64,000 nucleotides of DNA, taken from assembly GCA_035041965.1 (NCBI GenBank), contig JAPYMA010000337.1, positions 85,001-149,000 of the forward strand, given 5' to 3'. Made by a program: the position numbers and the translations under genes. The DNA comes from Anisakis pegreffii. Its lineage: Eukaryota; Nematoda; Chromadorea; Rhabditida; Anisakidae. The notes below the pieces were generated by a model that was not told the DNA's origin, searched no databases, and worked only from the letters and a program-made list of their open reading frames with translations. Positions within the stretch are counted from its first letter, which is position 1; each line of letters begins with the position of its first letter. Below are positions 38,637-50,600 of the stretch, one piece after another.

Positions 38637-41600
38637 CTATAATGGCATTCGTGATTATACAATATTATCAATCAGTGTAATGTTGTTATTCTCATTTGCG
38701 TTGCAGTGGGCGTTAATGAGCTTCTGTTTTTTTTTGAAATTCAGAAAGAATAGAACTTCCATCTCATCGTCACACTAAGGTAAGCAAGGCTGATGAGCTA
38801 GAAGCATACTGGAAATAACCAACAGAGATGAAAGCATTTAAAGATATACCGATTCTCCATTCTTTGCTGTTGTTGTTGAATAGGTCTGATAAGTCTGACG
38901 CTGGATGGTATGCTTCACCTGATGGGTTTTGACGGTCTTTCTTGAAAAAAAATTGTAAATATCAGATCGAATGAGGATTCGGTATGGATGGTGAATAGAG
39001 TAATGCAATCCCACATCCAGATAATTAAATGTAATCCCAGATTATGTCATAAATTTGTACTGAACGAATTATTCGAGATATCAATGCACATGCTCTACTG
39101 AGAATTTTCAAGTTTTCTGAAATTAAACCACCAACCATCTGCTTAGCTTAGGGAACACAAAATGTTAGAAGCCCAAAAACAATTTATCACTAATCTACAC
39201 CGCATGTTTAAATTAAAATGTCAATCCCACTTCCCTTATTCATTTGACTGAACGCAAGTAATTAAATAAAAACAACTGACTTAATAACATTTCCGTATTT
39301 ATCTATATCCATAACAACTGATTCTGGCTCTTCTGTCGATCCGTGCCACGATTCAATGGTCGTGTGTGGTGTTGACGTTTCCTTGAATGCACAACAGAAA
39401 TTTTTTTGAATCAAATGAACTTTCATTAATCTGCATTAAATATGAAAATATTGAGTATGATGGCTAGCAGTTGCTCAGAACTGATGTTTTCGTTGTTTCC
39501 ATCACAATTTCTTCGTTTGATCTTTCAACTGGGAATGAGAATAATTCCTCAAAATAATTATACATGAAAAATACAAAAATCCAATAATTAGCACTCGAAC
39601 TCATTCGAAAGTGGAATTTAAAGTGAAAAAACAACTACGTCAACGGATGTTGTTCCAGTTTCTCCAGTTTGAAATGGACTATCAGTTTGTTCCTTCGAAA
39701 GGACACCTGCCTCCAACGTTTCGATTTCCTTAGCACGTTGCAACTTGTCTTCATCATTCTAAAATCACATTCCTCATGCTAACAGTTTCACCAATATTCA
39801 CTCAACAGAAGTACATTTGATTTGTTTTATAATGCTGTTTATAAAGATCATTACCATTCATATCAATTATAACAATGTGGAGAAAAACAGCTATTTTATT
39901 CATAAACTCATTATGTTCTCAAGTAGTTCATTCAGTCAACAACTTTGCTCAAGCTCAAACACCAAAAGCATTTGGCAACAATCACACTTCGGAATGGTAT
40001 TAGAAATATGAATATTGAAATGAGATGCACTGTTCGCTCTTCAAATCCACTTCGGAAGTGAATACAATGTTTGACATGTTCATTGTTCAAATAAACAACT
40101 GCACATTTGCCCCCTCATATAAATTGCGACTTAACACACGTTTCAAATAACTACATTGTTACGTTCGAGTTTATGAGCAAACCAATCAAATCCGTACTGT
40201 TGCAAACGAATAAAACTTAGTTGTGCGTGATACACCCTTAAGAATTTTACACGCTGCCGATGAATACGGCTCGATTAAGCGGTTGGTTAAGTCACGTACA
40301 AATTATCTTTAAGAGAACAAATATATTATACGAACAACTGGATACGATGACGCATACAATGAAGCGCTGACCAAAATGAAATTAAAATGGCCAAAAATGA
40401 TGCGAAAAACTGCGAAGAAAAAAATGAATGTGGTTTCCTGTCCAAAAAGGTGAAAATTACGTCAACAACTGAAATGATATTAAAAAAGCGATTGAAGCGA
40501 TGACCTTTATGGGAACAAATCCAGTCGCATTTTGCAATATGTGTTTCGATGACTCCTTATCGACCAAGGTCGTTGAAGCAGGCGTTTCACCGACGAGTGT
40601 ACCACTCTCAGTGACTTTCTTATCAGCCGATTTTTTCCTTGATTCTTTCTTGTCGGATGACTTGGTAACAGTCTAAAGAGACGTAAACGAAGAGAGAAAC
40701 AGAAATGCACTTAATCCTGAACGGAATTTATTTTCTTTGGCACGCTAATGTGTTTTTCAAACTAGATGTAGCAAGATTGGGAAGATGCGATAAAAATGAA
40801 ATATAAGAAAAGACAGTCAAATAAGTCGCATAAACTAAACAACAAATCGCCAGACCACTGAACTAATCAATCGATCAACTACCATAAATCATACATACGT
40901 ACTGCTAATTCAATAAATTATCAGTTTGCTCTGTGCGCATAGCTAACTGCTATCATTCCGCATTTAATTCAAGAATCGCTGATCGCATCTTCTAATGGTG
41001 ACCAATAAAAAGCTCCTCGGAAAAGTTCGGAATTATGGGGAATATGATGAAATGAACCAAAAATACAATTATCTGTTACAAAATAATTCCAAATAATCAT
41101 AATCATTTCAATGAACTGCGTTAATATGAAAGCGATGTAAACCTTGCTAAATGTGAGCGATATAAGCGTTGTTAGATTGCGAAAAAATATATGGAACTTG
41201 CAAATCATTTGAAAATACACAAGCACTGATAAATTAGGAATAAAAAATACTAATATTAAATTCATCACCCCAAAAGCCATTCATTATGTATAATCTAAGG
41301 CATAGCACTCCTACTGGATCAGTTAGAAGAACACGAAAAATTGTTGGAAAGAATACGTAAAAACGTAGAGAGATTGGATATAAAAAAAAACGGCAACAGC
41401 AATCTAATTAACGGTTTCATCGAAAATGATCGACTGAACGAAACGATCACCAAATGAAGCAGTAGGTGCATGAGCAAATATGTTAAAGCTAGGGCTGCAT
41501 TCAATACTAATAAATGATGAATTGAATTCATAAATAAACCACTTACCTGTGTTATTCGCCGTTTAATATAACCAATCAATGATGCATTACTTGCTCCAGT

Positions 41601-44600
41601 TACTTGTTGATGCTCATCCATTGTACCATCTGTGAGTGCTGAATTCGGCTGTTGTTCTACGGATATATTCGACTCCGCTCTAGACGATGGCTTTACTGTT
41701 TGAATATCGATCACTTCTCGATCCTCCTCTGGTGCTTCTTTATCCAGCACTGTCGTTGTTGTTGTTGTTGCAGTGATTATACGCTCACTTCGATCATCGC
41801 CACTCGGTAAACAAACGACATCAGCAGCACTTGATTGGCTTTCACTTGGTTTAACTTGCTTGTGAATACCACTCTCATCAATTCGTATAGTTGCTGTTTG
41901 AACATTTGATGGATACTTGATGGATGTAGTACCATCACTCGCCATCGGATCACTTATGTACGTTTGAAGCGTGTAAAATGATGGCATACGCTCATCACTT
42001 GCTTCTCGCCCATTATTGACATCCGTACTGCTCGACAATGCATAGTCGGTTGTCGCACGAGAGCTTTGTCCAAAAAGTGCTGGACGTCGAATCAACAACG
42101 CATCATGATCCACTGAACCACCTCCATCTGAACGCTCAACAACACTGGTAACATGAGGGGCTGCTTTGGTACTTGCCAGGGAAGATTTGATGGACGATAG
42201 CTCGATTTTGCGTCCGATTACTGAAGGATATTGTTGTGCTTGTTCAGCAGTTCGAGAATCAAAATCTTCGACACGTCTGAATGCGTAAATAGAAGTTGTA
42301 CCGGTGCGGTTTGTACTTTCCGGTAGCATCACACCACTGTCAACAGAAGACGGTTTTGCTTTATCTACTTGAAGTGGAGTCGTTTGCAACTGTTGAGTTG
42401 GAGCAATTTCTTTCTCTCGATCACTATTTTCATATCTTTCGCCTCGCTCTTGAACCTGCTTACTACTATCAATCACCACTGATGAATCTGCCGGCTTACT
42501 ATCCGGCACCTCAAGCTTCCTTTCGCTCTTTTCATGCATCGAATCTAATCTTTTCGTAATCGGTTTATCCGAATGGTAATAAACAGAACAAAAGTCGCCA
42601 ATTGCCGCGGTTGGAAGTTCATTATCGCGACCAATTTTTCCGAGTTGCTCGTCCTCAGCAATTATAGAATCTTTTGATTCTTCAGGTGATAGAGCAGAAA
42701 CAGATTCACTTTGAGTGGATTGAGAACCTTCAACAATGTCACCTTTTGATTTTCGACCTTTCCAAAAAGCCATTAAACCTCCACCACCAGAATCGCTTCC
42801 TTTATCTGTTTTCTTGGAGGAACTTTTATTAGAAGGCTGCTTAACTGATTTGTTACCTTTGTCATTGTCGAAACTGGTTTCATAATAATAAACAGAAGCA
42901 TGTTCTTCGAGAGGGACCAATTGGAGTTCCTTTTCAGCGCTGATACTCTGCAGTCTACTCTCACCTAAAATCGTGAATGATTCTGTACCTCCCTCTGGTG
43001 CTTTTGATTCACCATATCGTACAGAAGCCAGCTCGTCAGACGGTGGAAGAACGTCGAAATCCTTTTGACGATCAAGGACATAAGAACAAACTGGATCTTG
43101 CTCAGCGGTAGTCTGCTGTTCTCCGAACTGCCATAGTTTCCGACCTGTGAGGAATGATCTGAAAACGCTTTTAGCACCAGTCCGACCAGTAACACCATCA
43201 ATTCCTTCCGACTTATCTTGAGTTCGATCGTTCAATTCTCGCTCATTTAATGTGATCGATTTTGTTTCTCCACTAAGATCAGATCGCCCTGGATGATAAA
43301 CAGATGATAAATCACGAATTGGTACGGGTGATAGCTCAACAGCTCGATCAATGCATTCTATTGGACCTTCATAAACGGTCGAATCAACCGTGTACAACCA
43401 TCGGTTATTTTTGACATTTTCATCAGTCGGTGTTTCGGATTGTTCATCGTTACTTGGATGACTCATCAATGATGGATGATCAAGAATGGTATTCAACTCT
43501 TCAGTTTGATTCAAAACGTGCATCTTCGAGGCAGAACTTGAAACACCGCTGGGAAGTGATTTCAATTCACTCGATGTATCCGTTCTTTGATTAGGGGCGT
43601 CATTCATTTCATTTTGACCCTTTGACTTCCGCGTTTCAGCAGAACGCCAGAACGTGAACCGATTCCCTTTCTCAGTTGCTTTATTATCAACTTCTTTGGT
43701 ACCCTCAGCTGGACCTATTTCATTATCGTCACCTGCTTCTTCTTTTCTTTCATCTCCTTCACCACCTGAAGCACCTTTTATCAGATCATCTTTCTTCCCG
43801 AGGTTTGATAACACTGGCAACAACTTTTTGGATCTAACAGATGATTGCCCAGAATGATAAACAGCTGCATACTGACGTATAGATGAAGGAGGTAATTCTT
43901 GTTGCTTTTCCACCACTAGTAAGGGACCGCGGTATGGGTCAGTAGTTATTTGATAAGTGTCGCCCTCATGTGCAGCACGGACGAATTTATCCTTTTCGTT
44001 CAAGTTCGATATACCCGAGTGATATACAGCAATCTTCGTCCGCAGAGGCTCATAGGCGATATCATCGAACTGACAAATTTCATCCTCGTGACCCGGAATG
44101 TTGGGTGGGCCACCACTGGACAATACGGCCTGTTGCTCCGGTTTTGCTGAATCTCTCTTCGGTTTGCGATCCGAGGAGCGCCAAAATGATAAGAGACCTC
44201 CAGCTTTTTTGTCAACGTTCCTATCTTTTGAAGACTCAATTGCTACTGATTTCATTTCTTCATCTTCCGATGAAGAATTGTAGCTGGAATTATCATCCTC
44301 ATGATCTTTTGCAAGAACTTTTGAAGGTCGTTTGCGATCTGTCTTCACAACTGATTTTCCGGAATGATAAACACTAGCCATTTCTCGAATTGGTGTAAAG
44401 TACAACTCGTCATCATGAGCAATCACTTCCAGAGGCCCGTCATACTGCACCGTCGACAAGCCATAGCTTTCAGGTTTGATAGCATCTTTTTCGATGAAGC
44501 TTACTTCACCTTCATGACGCAGATGCCTGAATAAACGATAGTCCCGAAGACGGTCTCTTAGCTTGTAACGTTCTACACGCTCTTCGGTCGGTACTTTTGG

Positions 44601-47600
44601 ATGAGTTTCGACGATAGCACCACCGGCTTCTTTCGGCACACGTTCCGAAGAACGCCAAAACGAGAACATGCCACCAGTAGTCCGAACTTTCCGTTTACCA
44701 CTGTCACTCTCATCACTTGACGATTCTTCGGATGAGGAGTGATCTACTAGACGATCTGCAGAACTTCTTCCTGCTGTGGTGGACTTATTACGATTGCTCT
44801 TCGTATATGAAATACCAGGATGGTAAACGGACGAAAAATCTTTGAGCGGACAGAATTCGAGTTCTGTCAACGGTTCACATCGTTGCAAATTACCTGCGTA
44901 AACGGCTGAAGACAGTTTATAAGTTTCTGGTTTAACTTGATCTTTCTCAACAAGCTCATCATCACCACGGCAAACAACACGACGGAACAGATGGTAATCA
45001 GCAAGACGATCACGCATTTTTGTTTTGATATGTGGCCGTTTTTGCAGCTCCAATTTTGTTACTTTGCTTTTCCTCAGTGGTTCCGATGCCAATTCTTCCG
45101 AACGTAACATACTATCCACAGTTCCGATGTAAGCAGGAGATAATGCATCGACTGGAAGTGTTGGTTTCTCAGCGTTAGTACAGGCAACATCAGCATCATC
45201 ATTAGCAGAATGCATGTTGCGCACATCTTTTGGCTTTTGCTCTGAGGAGAGCCAAAACGAGAGTAAACCACTTGGTTTCGTTTTACTTCCTTCGCCTGCA
45301 GCCTTTGAGCTCTTCTTCACACGCAAAATAGCCATTTGCTTCTTTTCAGATTCCTTTTCATGACCCCCACCCGTTAGAGGCTGCTTTTCATCTAGTGTTG
45401 CTCCATGAGACAATCCAGAATGATAAACTGAACTTGATTCATGAATTGGAACAAACGCAAGGTCACTGCAGCAATTTGTTGTTTCCAACTGCCCATCATA
45501 ATGGTCAATAGAAATGTTGCCGCTTTCCGGTCGTAACTCCCCTTTTTCGATGATATCAACTTGATCAATTCGTTCAAAATCTTTTTTACTCTCCGCCGAG
45601 GCGTCTCCACTGATTGATTGCCTCGACGGTTGCACCCTACTGGTAGCTACGTGACTCATCCGGGCAAACGCCACTTCTCGAGTTGGTTCAAGTTTTTCCT
45701 CTTGCTCAGCAACACTCTTTTTCAGTTCAGTCGAAGCAGTTTCATCGACTAAGTAAGGGGTTTCGGAGATATTTCCTGACGGCCCTTTAGACTCTTTCAC
45801 CTTTCGATCTGGTGTGCGCCAAAAAGAGAGCAAACCACCCGTAAGTGTCCCTTTATCTTTAGTTTCCTCAGTGCTAGATACATCTTTCATACGAAGCACA
45901 GCGCCCAGTTTACTGACTTTAGCCTCATTTTTATCTTCTACAGTCTCCCCTTCATCCTCATCACTGCTCTTTTCTTCTTTTCCGAAGGATCTCAATCGTT
46001 CTGATAAAGCCTTCCTTGGTTTAATATAAGACGTACCCACGTGGTAAACAGACGAGTGTTCATGAATTGGCTCAAAAGGCATTTCATTAACACGATCAGT
46101 ATTTTCTAACGATCCCAAATATGGTTCCATAGACAGTTTATACGCTTCAGGATTCACATTTTGCTTCTCAACTATTTCTGTTTCGCCATCAACAAAACTC
46201 CTACGGAAGAGACGATAATCGTGGAGACGTTCTTCAAGATTCGGCTTTTTAACTGCAGACATCTCGAATGTATTAGGCTCGTTCCCTGCAGTTACTGCAG
46301 ATACTTTCGTCATTTCTTGTGACTCAGTAACTGCTTTTTCCGTTGCGTTTTTATCCTTGGAATCGAACGATTTCCAGAAAGAAAACAGACTTGTACCATA
46401 TCGTTTTCTTCTTTCTTCGTCTTTTGATGTATCCACCGGAACATTACATTTATTTTCATCCACTTCTTCACCTGAGGATGATTCAGTGATTGATGAGGTC
46501 GATGATGAATCATCACTTTTCTTCCTGATGAAACCCAAAACCAACTTTGCGGTTGGCTTCGTTTTTTTTGTTTTAATTAAAGATGTACCAGGATGATATA
46601 CAGAAGAGTGTTCACTGATTCTTGCGTATGGCAAATCGCTCGTATGGACAGTGTTTTCCAACCTACCTTGGTAAGGTGCACTTGACAAGCCATACGTGTC
46701 CAAATTGACATGCTCTTTATCAATTACTTCAACATCACCCGCATGCGTTACATGACCAAACAAACGATAGTTGTTAAGTCGTTCACGTAGTTTTGGTTTT
46801 ACTATTCCATGTAATTTAGGCATTGTAGCCAATGGTAGCTCAGCTGGCAGCTCGTCAGCCCCCTTATTTTCTGTAGTACCAGGATATTCTTTTTTACCCA
46901 CTCCTTCACCGGCTTCTTGCATGGATTTTCGTTCCGCAGCTCGCCAAAACGAAAATACGCTACTAGTTCCTTTATCAGTTTTTTCTTTCCGACTTTGATC
47001 GTGAGTGCTCTCATCTGACGACGATTCATCACTAGACGAGCTCTGTATTTCGCCATCTTTACGTGATTTGGTGATTCTTCCGCGTTTTGTTTTCACAAAC
47101 GATAATCCTGAATGATAAGCGGAAGCATATTCTCTGAGTGGTGCTGACGACAACTCATCGGCTCGGCTGACGATTAGCAAGTCACCTTCATAGCACTGGC
47201 TGCTTAACTTGTAAGATTCTGGATCTACGTCCTTTTTATCTACAACATCACTTTCACCTTCATGCACAACACGGCCGAACAGATGATAATCTTTCAGACG
47301 TTGATAGAGCTTGGGTTGATTCATTTTTAAGCGAGCTGTTTCGATACACAAAGGTTCGCCCCTCATTTCAATTGATTTGCTAGTATCGAAGATCGGTCCA
47401 CCATAAGGTTCACTCGTTATTTTGGGGTACTTTTCAGTTCGAGAAGAGTTGCTTTCAACGTCCTTCGCTTGTCGTTCGGAAGGGCGCCAAAATGAAAACA
47501 AGCCGCGATTGTCCCTTCGAGAATCACACAATGATACATTAACACTCTTCTTTACGCCATCAGTCATATCTTCTTCGTCTGTAGAACCCGATGATTCCTC

Positions 47601-50600
47601 AGATTCATTTTCCTTGGAAGGTTCTTCTCCCTCCTCATGCCGTTTTTGTCTGTCGTACGACAGCCCTGAATGATACACTGATGAATGTTCACGAATTGGT
47701 GTGAATAAAAGTTCCTCTTCGTTTCGTGTTGTTTCTAATTCGCCTAGATAGGGAACTGAGGATAATTTGTATGATTCCCGATCAATTTCACTTTTATCGA
47801 CGACGTCCTCGTCACCTCCATGCACAATGCGCCCAAACAGCCGATAATCGTTCAAACGTTTTCGCAGTTTCGGTTTAACTTTACAACGAAGACTTTTTTC
47901 AGTTTTCGTCAGTGGTTCCATTTGTAAATCTTTTTCTTTTACTGTTCCATCAATTGGAGCATCACACGTTTCTTGTGCATGAGGACCTGAGCCATCATCA
48001 TTTGTATCAGAGAAATCAGTGCTCTTCTTTTTTCTATCCGATGATCGCCAGAAACCGAACAACCCACCACTACGACTATCTCTGTGTTTCTCGAATTCCC
48101 TTTCAGTACCTTTGACGAAGATTAGAGCTTTCTTCTTAACTTCATCACCAGTTTCGTCACTTGACGACTCAGATGATAATTCCAATCGACTCACATTAAC
48201 TGCAGGAAGTTTCGTCTTTTTTCTAGACTTATCAAATGATAAACCGGAGTGATAAATAGAAGAAAATTCTTGGATTGGAGCAGCAGTAAGCTCTTCTTGG
48301 CGATGCATTTCATCAATATGACCTCTGAACGGATCCGATGATAGCTGATAAGATTCAGGAATTACATCAGCTTTTTCGATAACTTCGGTTTCACCAGCTA
48401 GTTTAATACGACCAAACAGGCGGTAATCTCGCAATCGCTGCTTCAGTTTTGGTTCTTTCATAGTCGTTTCTTGAACCCTTTCAATTTCAGTCAACGGTTG
48501 TGTCTTCATTTCATCAATTTTTTTCTGTTCATGAACGATTACCTCTCTCCCACTATCCTCTGTCTTTTCCATCTCAACGTCTTTGCCAGTTTTTTCATCT
48601 TTCGCATGCTTTTTATCCGATGAGCGCCAGAAGGAGAATAAACCCAGGCTCATACCACCGATGCTCCGTTTGCTGCCATCCACATCTTCTTCTGTGGAAG
48701 AAAATTCTTCAGATGTTTCCGTGTGCCGCTTACCCTTGACGTAGGATGTTCCAGGATGATAAACAGAAGAGGATTCGCTGATTGGAACCCACTGGAGATC
48801 TTCTTGATGATTTGTACATTCTAGAGGCCCATTATAAGGAACGGATGATAAATTATAGGATTCAATTGGTATCTTCGATTTTTCGATAACTTCCTCATCA
48901 CCATCATGACATGAACGCATGAATAAATGATAATCACTAAGTCGATCGCGGAGTCTCGACTTCTTAGCTTGTTGTTTTACTGTCGATTTAACAGCAACAT
49001 CTAACGATTCGGAAGGCATTTCTTCTGACCGATCAGTTGTGCCAATCGGTCCAGTTGTCAAGTCGTCTTTTGTATTTGCCCCTGCATCACCAAGCTTCGA
49101 TGAACAAACATCATCGTTCGACGGTTTCCTACGCCAGCCATGTAGGCGCCAAAACGAGAAATGAGCGCCACCTTCCTCACCGCTTCCAACTGACTTTTCA
49201 CTGTGGTCTTTTCGTTCGATATTTGGAGCATTACTGCTCGACTGGTGTGCATACTTCTCGACTGTTTTTTCAGCATCGTCATCACTCGAGGATGAATCAC
49301 TTGATGCATCAGCGCCATGGTGCTTATTAGAAACGTCGCCTTTAAAAGCGAAGCCGAACTTTGGAAGTTTTGATTTTTGGCTCTTGATAAATGAAATTCC
49401 CGAGTGGTATACCGCCGAGTGATCGCGTAATGGAGTTGATGGAAGATCTTCTGCTCGGTGAGTCATATCTACTGGGCCCTGATATATCACTGTTGAGAGA
49501 TGGTAGGTTTCAGGTTTCACATCACATTTCTCAATCACTTCATCATCACCTTGATGAGAAATGTGACGGAACATCTTACGTGGTTGGTCACGAATCTTGG
49601 TGTGCTTCACTGGATGATCACAAGAGTAAACGCTCACAACTGTATGCAGTGGCTTAGATGGAATATCGTTCGATGGAGAGACGTTATGTAAGGGGCCAGT
49701 ATAAGCATGCTTGGTAATGACTGGATAACCAACAGTTTCTGCAATAACAGGATTTCGCTCTTCGCCCCTTCCTTTATTTTCCAGTTTTCCTTCCGGTGAT
49801 TGCCCAAGTATGCCTTTGCTCTCTTCATCTACTACAACCGTTCCAGATGGTTTTTCTGCACGCACACTCGAGTGTGCAACTACAGAGTAATGAAACGGAG
49901 CAGAGGAAAGCTCTTTTCCCTTGTCAAGACTATGCGAGTGTTCTTCATACGAGATGGGTGGTGGCATGGCAGACGCTTCATCACTACCGACAGTCTTTTC
50001 CTGAACGTGCTTTTTGAGGGTTGCCTCCAATGGCTGGTCTTTATCCATATTTATAGGCAATGGCTCACGTGGAAGATCTTTTCTATACGTTGTGCTATCA
50101 AGATGACCATTGTAACGTTCTGATGTTATTATAGGATATCCGCGTTCATCAGTTTGTTGAGCCAATTTATTTTTAGATTGTTTTGATGGCATTCGTAAGA
50201 AAGAGAACATGCCACTCGTTGTGTCTTTCGTTTTTGGCTCATCCAGACTTTTTTCAGCATGGTTTCCCTCTTCTGTGATTGTGCTTTGTCCCGAATGATA
50301 CTTTGCGGAATACTCACCGATTGGTAATGATGGCAATTCACCTTGCCGAACTGTTTGTTCATATGGCCCGTCATATTGTGCACCAGAAATACAGAACGAG
50401 TGTGGTTTTGTTTCAGATTTTTTTGCTAAATCAGAGTGATCTTGATACTCACGATCAAACTGTTTACAGACAACATGCGTCTCAGGCATTTCAGTTTGCT
50501 CTAATGAGTGTGTCTTTCCCAACTTTACACTTTTTAAAGGTTCAGACTGGAGCTCTGGAATTTTTTCGATGTTATCAACGTGCTCACTATGTGAACGTGG

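Noticed and set aside
41319..41546. Hydrophobic 75-residue tail of the giant open frame, resembling a membrane anchor
   Set aside because: It lies beyond a consensus ACAG|GTAAGT donor. The hydrophobic look comes from AT-rich intron sequence, and the protein continues in the exon at 40505-40672 to the 4.1 CTD.
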